A stretch of 64,000 nt of DNA. It comes from Isoetes taiwanensis (lineage: Eukaryota > Streptophyta > Lycopodiopsida > Isoetales > Isoetaceae). This document shows positions 24,301 through 34,830 of this stretch, one piece after another. Under the pieces are notes generated by a model. The model was not told the DNA's origin, did not search any database, and saw nothing but the letters and a program-made list of their open reading frames with translations. How positions within the stretch are numbered: position 1 is the stretch's first letter; every line of letters starts with the position of its first letter. A program made the translations under genes and the position numbers. Location of the stretch: the NCBI GenBank assembly GCA_021234155.1, contig JAJEKV010000032.1, positions 8,526,736 to 8,590,735 of the forward strand. The letters are read 5' to 3'.

Positions 24301-27300
24301 TTTTGCCGGCTGAAATCCTAATCCATTTCCGGCCTACGGCCAATTTTGCGAGAATTTTCGAGGAGAAGGTCTGGAGTCAAAGGGTTAGCATTAGAGCGGT
24401 CGGGGCAGCGGATTCTTGAGGGCAACCCGGTAGCACCCTTCCCAAGTCAAGCGAGGCGGGGACGCTACTTTGAGGGATCCCTCCTGAGGTCAGGACCCAA
24501 GAGGCGGGATCCAAAAGAGTTCCCGAGCAGCCCTTCTGGCGGCGCTCCCCACACATTTTGCCTTTAATGACCACCCTCCGGAGCCGGTTCCCGACCGTTG
24601 GATCCTCGTTCGAGGCCCCTCTTGGGGAAGGCCCAAAGATTCCGGTCGGTCAGGAGAACTTGTCAGAGCAGCCAGGCGTCCACGAGATTGACCTTGTAAA
24701 ACCGCGCGATCTTATGGATTCGAGACGCGGGAGGCTCGGAATAGCAAATCGACCACTGCCAAATGCGTCCAGGAATGCGTGAAATTACCCTAGGGGCAAG
24801 TTACAAGGTGGGTTTTGCAAAAGAAAGAAACACTCCGCCCTCCACGGCCAGGTATCAGCATCCACATCCTAGGCCAATTATTCACGAGTGTGATGAAGTG
24901 AGCTACTTTGGCCCTCTTGGAGGTCAGGTGGTCTTGGCCCACGGAACTTGGTCCCCGGGGGCAGCGTCGGCGATTACGAGTCCATTGAGAGTCAAATCGC
25001 TTGTCCCGGGAGAGGGAGGTGTACGGTCAGTCCCCGGGGCCTTGGGGAGAGGGGTGGAGACAGCGGCTTAGGGATTTAGGGTCCGTGCTGGCGTCAACAC
25101 CCCACTCCGCGTCAAGTCACGCGAGCAGGTCCTTGCAGAATCGACAGGAGAGGGCCTCAGCGTAAGCCACAGTGGGTTTGCCCGAGGTTCCTAGAAGGGT
25201 TTGCGTTTTGGGGCGGAGCACTGTCACCATTTGCGCAGGACTGGCCAGAAGTACTTGAGCGAGAATCACGGAGCAAGAGGCGGCCGGAGGCCCGGGAGTT
25301 TGGGCACATCCTCTCCCGATGGCCAACCCGTGGGGGTGGCTTAGAGACATTCATAAATTACATAGTGTGCACATTTATGCGAAAATAAATTACGTTTTTT
25401 GCCCGGTGGGAATCTAATCCATTTCAGCTACATGACCCAATTTTGGGGAATTTTAGGAGAAGGTCTAGGTCAAGGTTGCGCATTGGGCGGTGGGCGGCGT
25501 TCGCGAGACCTTAGGTGGCACCCCTTCCCAAGTCAAGCGAGGCGGGACCTTGTAGGGATCCCTCACCTGAGGAGAGTCACGGGACCCCAAGGGATCCCGA
25601 AAGTTCGAGGCGGCGCTGCGGCGACTCCCGGTACGCGCTATGACCACCCTCCGAACCCGGTTCCCCTATCCGGCCGTTGGATCACCTCCGTTCGGGAGCC
25701 CCTCGCCGGGGGAAGGGCCCAAGATTCAGGTGTTGGAGAGAACTTATCAAGCGGGGCGTCCCGGAGGAATTGACCTTGTAGAAACCACTGCTTGTCTTGT
25801 CGTTGAACGCAGGAGCTCGAGATAGCAAATCGACCACTAACCAAATGCGTCAGGAATGGCGAAATTACCCTAGGGAGCAAGTTACAAGGTGGTTTTGCAA
25901 AGAAACACTCCACGCCACTCACGGCGGTATCATCACCTAGGCCATTGCATTACAGGTGTGATGGAAGTGAGCTACTTTGGCGCTTCTTGGAGGTGGTGGT
26001 CTTAAGCCCACGAACTTGGTCCCCGGGGTGGTCGGCGTTCTGAGTCCATTGGCGGGGAGTCAATGTGGTCAGGAGGGAGGTGGCAGGCTCAGTCCCAGGG
26101 AGAGGAAGTGGGGCAGCGGGGCTTAGGGGGTTTTGGGTGGTACTCACGGCGGTCTCGCGCCCCTCCCACGTCAGAGTGCAGCTGAGTCAGCCCGGAGTCG
26201 ACAAGGAGGGGCCGCCAAGCCACAGCAGGTTACTTGAGGTTCCTGAAGGGGTTTGTTTTGGGGGCGGAGACTGATGTACGCGGGGACTGGCGAAACTGCA
26301 GTAGAGAATCACGGAGCAAGGGCAGCGGAGGCGGAGTTGGGCTTTGTCCTCCTCCCGTGTAGAAGTAGAAGTCGAGCGCTTTTGCGGTGTAAGACATTCA
26401 TAAATTCGCAATTAATGCATTATGCGAAAATAAGTGCGATTTTTTACCGGTGGAATCCTAATCCATTTCAACCTGCAGGCTTGGTACGAGAAATTTTGAG
26501 GAGGAAAGGTCTAGGTCCAAGGGTTAGCATTAGAGCGGTCAGGCGGCCCGTTCTGCGAACCAGCGACGCTTCCCTTCCCAAGTCAAAGCGAGGCCCGGGG
26601 ACCTTCGCGAGGGGATCCCTCACCGCGAGGGAGAGTCCCGTTTGAAGGGATCCAAAAAGTTCCCCGAGGCGGCCCTTCTTGGCGGCGCTCCCGGTACACC
26701 GCGCTAATAACCACCACCCCTCGGGCGGTTCCTATCCGGCCGTTGGATCCTCCGTTCGGGGGGCCCCTCTTGGGGAAGGCCCAAAGATTCAGTCGGTCAG
26801 GAGAACTTGTCAGCCGCGGGCGTCTGAGGTCGGCCTTGTAGAAACCCTTGATGTCTTGTCGTTCGAACTGCAGGAGGCTCGGAATAGCAAATGCGACCAC
26901 GCCAAATGCGTCGGAGATAAGCGAAATTACCTAGGAGCAAGTTACAAGGTCGGTTTGCAAAGAAAGAAACACTCACGCCCTCCAAATTTAATCAGCATCA
27001 TCCCTAGGCCAATTGGCCCCAGGTGTGATGGAAGTAACTACTGGCTTCTTGGAGTGCGGGTGGCGTCCTTGCGGCGGAACTTGGTCCCAGGGAACACTTG
27101 TCGGCTGATTCTGAGTCCATTAGTGTGCTTGATTAGGAGGGAGTGCATGGTCAGGTCCCGAGGGCCTTAGGGGAGAGAAGTAGGAGCAAGCGGCTTAGGG
27201 GGACACGGTGCCGTGCTCTGGCGTCAACACCCCCACTCCACGTCAAGTCCGCGAGGCGCAATGTCCATGAGAATAGGCAAGGGCCTCAAGGCTGGCCTAT

Positions 27301-30300
27301 TTGGGTTGCGAGGGTTCTAGAAGGTTTTGGTTTTGAGGCGAACAATTCTGTTGCGCAGGACTGGCGAAGGCACCCAGCCCAGGAATACGAACAGGGGAAC
27401 TGGCGGGCGGAGTTTGGGCTGGTAATCCTCCTCCCGATGGCTGGCAAGTAGAAATTAGAGCTTTTGCGATGGCAAGACATTCATAAATTACATGGTGGCA
27501 TTGTAAATAGTGCAATTTTTGCGGTGGAATACTGTCTTTCAGCTGGCCCCAATTTTGAAATTCGGAGAAGGTCTAGGTCAAAGAGGTTAGCATTAGAGCG
27601 GTGAGGCTGACGTTGCGGAGAACCCAGCGGTTGCTTTTTCCCTTCCCAAGTCAAGCGAGGCCCGGGACCTTGCGAGGGGATCCCTCCTGAGAGTCAGGAC
27701 TGAGGCGGGATCAAAAAAGTTCGGCGGGCGCTGCTGGCGCTCCCATTTTGCACGCTAATGGCTCCCCACCTCCGGGAGCGGTTCCCCTATCCGGCCGTTG
27801 GATCCTCAGATTCGGGGGCCCTCTTGGGAAAGGCCCAGATTCGAATCGGTCAGGGAGAACTTGTGGGCGGGGAAAATACTGGGGTGAGCGCGGCGAAACA
27901 TGATGTCTTGTCGTTCGGACGCAGGAGAATACGAATAGCAAATCGACCACACTTAAATAAATCTAGGAATGGCGAAATTACCTAGGAGCAGTTACAAGAT
28001 TGATTTTTGCAAAAAGAAACACTCAGCCCACTCCCGCGGCGGTATCAGCATCCATCTAAGGCCAGGTGACTCACAGCGGGCGCGATGGAAGTGAGCTACT
28101 TTGGCTTCTTGGAGGTGGGTGGTCTTACGGCCCGCGGAACGTCCCGGGGGCAGCGTCAAGCGTTAGAGTCCATTGGCGGGTGAAATCGGCGATTCTAGGA
28201 GGGAGGTGGCCCGGTCCAGGTCGAGAGGGGCCTTAGGGGAGAGAAGTGGGCAAAGCGACTTAGGATTTTAGGGTCAGTGCTCGTCTCAACACCCCCACTC
28301 CCTGCGTCAGAATCCTGGCGCGGTCAGCTGATGCGACAAGGAGGGCCTCGCAGCGTAAACCACAGCCAGGTTGCGGGTTCTAGAAGAGGTTTCGCGTTTT
28401 GAGGCGGGGCGTGCCCATTTGCACCCAGGACGGCCGAGAAAGTGCGAGGCGAGAATGCGGGCAGGGAACTGGCGGGCCGGAGTTTGGGCCTGTCTCTACT
28501 CCGATGTAGCAAGTAGAAGTGAGCAGTGCTTAAGGCATTTATGAGACCACTTAATTAATACATTTAATAGAAAATAATTAGGAGATTTTGCACATTTGGA
28601 ATCTAAATGGCTGACACCACAGCCCAATTTTGAGGTACCCGGAGGTCTAGGTCAAAGGGTTAGCTAGAGCAGTGGGGGCAGCTGGATTGCGAGAACCAAC
28701 CCGGTGGCACCCTCCCAAGTCAAGCGAGGCGGGACCTTGCGGATCCCTCACAAGAGGAAGTCAGGACCCCAAGAGGCGGGGATAAAAAGTTCAGAGGGCG
28801 GAAGCCCTTCACGGCGCTCCCAGGGGGTTTACCCGCGCTAATGACCACCCTCCGGGAGCCCGGTTCCCCTATCCGGCCAGTTGGATCCTCCGTTCGGGGA
28901 GGCCCCTCGCCGGGAAGGCCATAGATTCCGGTCGGTCAGGAGAACTTGTCAAACCGCCTTGGCGTCCCCGAGAGCCGGCCTTGTAGAAACCATATGTCTT
29001 GTCGTTCGGGCAGGAGAGCTCGAGATAACCGTCGACCACAGCAAATGCGTCCGGAATGTGAGAATTACCCTAGGGAGCAAGTTACAAGGTCGGTTTGCAA
29101 AAGAAGAAACACTCCACGCCCTCCGGCGGGTGTCGCATCCACATGCAGGCTGGTGCGACTCGGGTGTAGAGTGGAAGTGAGCTACTTTAGCGCTTCTTGG
29201 AGATTGAACTGGTCTTGACCCGCGGAACTTGGTCCAGGAACGCGTCGGCGTTCACGAGGTCCGTGGGAAGTCAGTCGCGGAATTCCGGAGAGGGAGGTGA
29301 GTCGTCCCAGGGGCCTTGGGGAGAGGAAGTGGGGCAAGCGACTTAGGGGGATTTTAGGGTCCGTTTTCACAGTAACCTTTACTCACACGTCAAGTCACGG
29401 CACAAAGGTCCGCTACGAGAATCGACAAGGAGGGCCTCAAGCGTAAACTGTGGTTTGGAGTTCTAGAAGGGTTTTGCGTTTTGGGGCCCAGGAGACTTGA
29501 TACCTGTGCACTAGGACACAGCCAGAAGTTCTGTGAGAATACAGGAACCAAAGAGGCTGTGGGCCGGAGTTTGGGCACATCCCCTCCTCCCGATATGGCA
29601 AGTAGAAGTGGGGGCACTTTGCGATGGCAAGACATTCATAAATTCATAATTAATGCATTGTCGCGAAAATAAATTACGATTTTTGCCGGTGGAATCCTAA
29701 TCCATTCCGACTGCGGCCCAATTTTTGAGAATTTTTCGGAGAAAGGTCTAGGTCAAAGGGTTAGCATTGCGACGGTCGGGGCAGCCGTTGCGGGGCAGCG
29801 GTACGGCACCCTCCCAAGTCAAGCGAGGCCGAGGACCTTGCGAGGATCCCTCACAAGAGGGAGAGTCAGGACCCCGGTAGGATCCCAAAAGTTCGGCGGC
29901 CCTTCTGGCGGCGCTCCCAGGGGGCCTGCGCGCTAACTGACCACCCTCCGGAGCCCGGTTCCCTATCCGGCCGTTGCGGATCCTCCCGTTGAGGGCCCCT
30001 CTTGGGAAGGCCCAAAGATTCCGGTCGGTTCGGGAGAACTTGTCAAACAGCGGAAGTCGAGGTGCGGCCTTGTAGAAACCGCAGTGTCTTGTCGTTGAAC
30101 CTTTGAGGGAGCTCGAGGAATGGCAAATGCGACCACCTTGGATCGTCAGGAATGGCGGGGAGTACCTAGGGGAGCAAGTTACAAAGGTCGGTTTTGCAAA
30201 AGAAAGAAACACTCCATCCCTCCCGCGGCCGTTATCAGCATCCACATCCTAGGCCAGTGACTCTGAGGTGTGATGGAAGTGGCGAGCTACTTTAAACTTC

Positions 30301-33110
30301 TTGGAAGTGGGGTGGTCTTAAGCCCGCGGAACTTGGTCCCCGAGGGCTAACGTCGGCGGATGCGAGTCCATTGGCGAGAATCAAATCCTTGGTCCAGGAG
30401 AGGGAGGAGTGCGGAAGTAGTCCCGGGGGCCTTGGGGAGAATTAGGGCAAGCGGCTTAGGGAGATTTTAGGGTGGAGTATACGGCTCAACACCCCCACTC
30501 CACGTCAAGTCCGCGGCGCCAAGGTCCCGCCCGAATCGACCAGGAGAGGCCTCCAACCATCAAGCCTGGTGGTTTGAGTTCCTAGAAAGGTTTGCGTTTT
30601 GGGGGCGAGACTAGTCTGTTACGCAGGACTGGCGAAGAGCTGCAATAGAATACGGGCAAGAAGGAGGCCCGGCCGGGCGGAGTTGGAGCCTGTCCTCACT
30701 CCCGATGTGGCAAGTAGTCGAGCTTTTAGCGATGGCAATTCATAAATTACTGCCGTTATTGGTTGCTTTCTTCCGCCACGTAACTTGGTCCCTGTGGCAA
30801 CGTGGGGCCGACGTTTCCGAGTCCATTCTGCCAGAAGTCAAATCGCGAGTTCCTCGGAGAGGGAGGTCGCCTGGTCCGGCCCCTCGTGGCCTCGGGAGAG
30901 GAAATTCGGGCAAGCAGCTTCCTCGGGATTTTAGGTCCGTTCGCCGCCAACACCCCCACCCATCACGCCGTCATTTTCGCCAAAGGTCCCACCGGACCGG
31001 GACAATAAGGGGAGAGCTCCAAAACGAAACCCCGCGGGTTGCCAGTTCTGTAGAAGGGTTTGGCGCTTTGGGGTCGGTGACTGGTCTGCTGCACTTGGGA
31101 CCGCCGAAGCCGCGTCGGTGAATACCGGAAAGCAGGGGAACCGACGGAGCGAGTTTGGGCCCCACCCTCCCGATGTGGCAAGTAGAAGCTCCAGCTTTTG
31201 TGCGGCAAGACATTCATAACCGCACTAACGCATTGCACGGTAACAAATTCGATTTGCCACCGGATTCCTAACCCATCTCCAAAGACACGTACCCCACCTT
31301 CAAATTTTCGAGAAGGTCTAGGGTCAAAGGGTTAGCTAAGGTCAAAGGAATGGAGTTTGTGGGATCGCTTGTACTTGGGTTGACCTTGCCTTCGCCGGAT
31401 TTTATACTTTGGTCTAAGTACTGTATCAGAATATAAGCATCATAACTATTAGAATGAAGATAAATGATTACAGGTAAAAGCACTTCAACTACTAGAATGA
31501 AGATAAATGATTAGCTTAAAAGCAAAAAAGACTAAAAGCGGTTAAGGATTTGCTGTTTGTGATGATGGTTGGGTGCTCGACAAGGCATATGGATGAGAGA
31601 GAATGCCCTTGTTCAACTGACCGGCCCTAAAAGCTATTTGACATGGATGGTATAATTAACTTGTAATGAACTGGAATCGGCAAGCAACTTCCGGGAGCGA
31701 GGGTCCCAAATTCGGGCGGGCCAACACCCCTACCCATGTCAAGATACGGCAAGGTCCCCACCACCGGATAAGCGGAGAGGGGCCTCCGCAAACCCCGCGG
31801 ATCTGCCGTGATTCTAGAAGGGTTTTTGTTTTGGGGCCGAAGTTTCAGTCTTCGCCACGTGAACTTGGTCCCTGTGGCAATGTCGACGCTCGAGTCCATT
31901 CAGAGTCAAATCGCGAAGTTCCCGGAGAGGGGAGGTCGCCTCAACTGGCCCCTGTGGCCTTGGGGGAGAGGGAAATTCGGGCAAGTACCGGGATTTTAGG
32001 GTCCGTGCTCTAGCATCACCCCACTCCACGCCAAGTCACCTACAAGAAGGTCCCCTAACTGGACAAGGAGGGCTCCAAAACGTAAACCCCATGGGTTGTC
32101 ATGTTCTAGAAGGGTTTGCATTTTGGGGTCGACTTGGTCTGCTGCACTTGGGACCCCAACAGAAGCCGCAAATGAATACGAGCAAAGGGGAACGTGACCT
32201 GAGCGGAAGTTTGGCCCCATTCCTCCTCCCGATGTGGCAAGCAGAAGTCTGGGCGCTTTGCTGGCAAGACATTCATAACCCGCAATTAATGCATCAGGAC
32301 GAAAATAAATTTGATTTTTGCCACTGATTCCTTAATCCATCTCCATCAATGTCTAATTTCAAATTTTCTGGAAGGTTCAGTCAAAGGGTTAGCTAGGTCA
32401 AAGGAATGGAGTTTTGTGGGATCGCTTGTACTTGGGTTGACCTTTGGCTCACTGGACGCTATATACTTGGTCTAAGATTGCATTGGACGTGAAACCCTCG
32501 CGGATTCTTGCCGTATTCTAGAAGGGTTTTTGTTTTGGTTTTTCGCTCCCTAAAAGCTATTTGACATGGATGGCATAACTAACTTGTAATGAACTGTTTT
32601 TGTTTCTCGAAACAAATTGTACCTTTGATGAAAGATTGCTTCATAGTTTCCAAGTTTTAATGTGTCCGCGACCGCCTTTGTTGCCCCCTCGTCAAAGACT
32701 CGCTTCTTTTCGATGCACACTCTTTTAGTTATGCATTTTTATCGTGATTTATGGTTTATAAATTCGTAGTTAATGCATGGCATGGAATTAAATTATGGTT
32801 TTGGTCAGCTGGCTTCTATGGTTATCACCAAAGATACAGAAAATTTCCAAAATTTTCTGATAAGGTCCGCACCTGCCGCTAGTTAGAATCCACCGCAGTT
32901 CGTTGTTAGCAAGCATGACCGGGCACCTTCCCCAAGTCAAACAACAAGGCGTATTCTTTTGAATGGCCACCTCGCGAGGGGAGAGTCCCGCCCCGAGACG
33001 GACCCTTAAAACGCTTCAGGTAGCCTCGTTCTGCACCGCCTCGGGGATCAGAGGCACGAATACCTCCCGGCTCTTCAGCTCTATATATTCGGACCGTTGA
33101 ATCTCCGCTC
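18345..33110. repeat. Tandem satellite array, ~1.09-kb monomer, about 13 copies
   Basis: A GC-rich monomer repeats head to tail. The anchor GACATTCATAA (with minor variants) occurs at about 18,784, 19,876, 20,979, 22,071, 23,159, 24,250, 25,346, 26,393, 27,475, 28,530, 29,631 and 30,736, a spacing of 1,047-1,105 bases. Further conserved blocks in each unit include ATTAATGCATT, GGATCCCTC, CCCTTCTGGCGGC, GTTGGATCCTC, GGAGAACTTGTCA, GTGTGATGGAAGTGAGCTAC, TCAACACCCCCACTCC and GGTTCTAGAAGGGTTTTG. Copies beyond 30.8 kb are rearranged: anchors at 31,208 and 32,266 with altered spacing and a different internal segment. Frames of 60-160 codons inside the array change from copy to copy and are not genes. 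Confidence 0.95.
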
Positions 33111-33189
33111 AAGGATTCAAAATTTCGTGATCGTTTCCAATAAGCTCTAGACAACTTTAATGAGTTTACATTAAAAAGATGTAAAACAA

Positions 33190-33295
33190 TAACGCCGCTA
33201 TAACAAAAATATCGCCGCAAGGGACGCCGCGGCGGCGACGCAGATGAAATAACGCCAGATAAGTAATGGACGCCGCATGCGACGCTCAGAATATT
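33190..33295. repeat. CpG-rich motif cluster at the right edge of the array
   Basis: Contains GACGCCGCGGCGGCGACGC, GGACGCCGCATGCGACGC and CGCCGCTATAACAAA. The last is shared in the same orientation with 18,248-18,264 at the left edge (GCGTCGCTATAACAAA), while the GCATGC-centred motif is mirrored. It supports the reading that the array lies within a CACTA-like unit. Confidence 0.55.
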
Positions 33296-33444
33296 TTCTT
33301 CTTGAACTCACGGGCACGGCTTCCCGAACTTCTTGTTCTACTTCTTCGAGGTTCTTAATGCATTCGGCGCATGCTTAGTGTACTGATCTACCTTAGCAAC
33401 TATTCTACATATCATGTTTTTAGATTGGAATAGGGTTTGATTGA

Positions 33445-34290
33445 ATGGTGCATGCCCAACCTTTCCTCTTTTTTATGTTTCCTTTCCTTCCTCTTCTCTT
33501 CATTGTTCTTGATTTTTTCTTCCCATTCTTCCATGCCCTCGCTTCATCTCTTCCTCCTTCTTTCTTTTCTCATGCTTCATTTCTTCCTCATTCTTCCCTC
33601 ATGCTTCATTTCTTCCTCCTTCCTTCCATGCTTCATTCTTTCCCATTCTTTCTTTCCCCATTATTTCTCTTCTTTCCCTCATTTCTTTCTCATTCTTTCT
33701 TCCTCATTCTTCCTTTCATTTCTTTCTTCCTCATGCTTTCTCATCTTTATTCTCACTTTCTCATTCTTCCTCATTCTTCTAATTTTTTGCTTTCTCATTT
33801 CTTTCCCCATGCTTCTCATTTCTTTTCTCATTTCTTTCTCATGCTTTCTCATTTGTTTCTCATTTCCATTCTTTCTCATGCTTTCATTCCACTTTTCCCT
33901 CCCTTCCCCATTTCTTTCTTCTCTTCCTTCCTTATTCCTTCATTTTTTTTTCATTTCTTATTCTTCATTCTTTTTAATTTCATTTCTTCATTCTTTTCAT
34001 TTGTTTTTATTCTTCACATTTCTTCCTCACTTCCATCTCGATCCTTTTCTTCCCTTCCCTTATTTCTTCCTTCCATTCTATTCCCTTCTCTTCTAGATTT
34101 CCTCTTATTTTTCTTCTTCATTCTTCTTGTTTCTTCTTTATTTCTTCTCTATTCTATCCTTATTTCTTTCCCTTCTATTCTCTTATTTCTTTCTCTTTGT
34201 TTTTATTTCTATCTCTTTATTTCTATCCCCTTTTTTCCTCTTTCTTTCTTCTTCTCGATCTTTTCTTCTTTGTTCTTATTCCTCTAATGC
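33445..34290. repeat. Long polypyrimidine (TTC/TTTC/CATT-rich) tract
   Basis: About 850 bases on the + strand are almost entirely C and T with regular CATT breaks. Long frames rich in Ser, Phe, Leu and His cross the tract in two frames at once, which is a by-product of the composition rather than evidence of a gene. Homopyrimidine tracts of this length can form triplex structures in vitro; any role here is unknown. Confidence 0.85.
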
Positions 34291-34439
34291 TTTGTTACTT
34301 CAAGGTGCTTTCTATTACGATTTGGACCCCATGTGATCTTGTACACGGCCCTTATTTGTAAGTAGTTGATCGCGACTTGCATTTATTTCTTTTATAGTTT
34401 TAAGTAGGTTAAAAATTGATGGAGTGGTTTTTGTTCAAG

Positions 34440-34830
34440 GCACGGGTCGGCTCCACCTGGGGAGTGGGGAGGACCATGTACCCGGGTTCAAGTCCACTTT
34501 CACTAAATCATAAATGCTTTCCTAGGTTAATGAGGGAGCCATGGCACTCACGGCCCACCTAGAGTGGAGAGGACCACTGCACTGCCCAAGTCCACTTCCG
34601 GGCCCAATTTGTTATTTTTTTAGGTTTAAAATAAAATTGTAGTGGCTTCTTGTTCAAGGTCACTTGCCTATCTACCTTATGGAGAGGACTAGGTGTCCGG
34701 TCCAAGTCCACTTTTCTCATTCTTAGGTAGATGTATACGGCAAGGACATGGTCGGCCCAATCATGGTAGTGGGGGAGGACCAGTGTGTTCGGGCCTTAGT
34801 TCACGCTATTGTCGGGCTTTAGCTAGAGGT
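34440..34830. repeat. Four degenerate repeats with a GTTCAAGTCCAC-like core
   Basis: The phrase GAGTGGGGAGGACC followed by a variable spacer and GGTTCAAGTCCACTTT recurs with decay at about 34,461, 34,563, 34,677 and 34,767, a spacing of roughly 90-115 bases. The core GGTTCAAGTCC resembles a tRNA T-arm/B-box, but the surrounding bases do not fold into a tRNA T-stem, so I do not call tRNAs or a SINE. Confidence 0.55.

Larger units (their letters stand above)
18223..33309. mobile_element. Nested, decayed CACTA-like unit carrying the satellite array (tentative)
   Basis: At 18,223 the sequence CACAGCAAAAATAAAAAT then TTTAAGCGGCGTCG resembles a CACTA terminus. At 33,280-33,309 the reverse complement reads GAGTTCAAGAAGAAAATA then TCTGAGCGTCGC, again close to CACTACAAGAAAA...TTAGCGACG. 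Short CpG-rich motif clusters sit just inside both ends (18,245-18,320 and 33,195-33,290), in mirrored orientation (GCATGCGGCGT against ACGCCGCATGC-like). I find no matching 3-bp target duplication, and no transposase inside. It could equally be subterminal DNA of the outer element displaced by array expansion. Confidence 0.45.

Noticed and set aside
18914-31121. Many frames of 60-165 codons inside the satellite array
   Set aside because: They differ in frame, length and strand between monomers and show no motif; they are by-products of GC-rich repeats.
33437-34287. Long frames of 219 and 280 codons in two overlapping frames
   Set aside because: They arise from the polypyrimidine composition; the proteins are low-complexity Phe/Ser/Leu and both frames are open at once.
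34461-34500. Possible tRNA gene from GGTTCAAGTCC
   Set aside because: No T-stem, anticodon arm or acceptor pairing could be formed around it.
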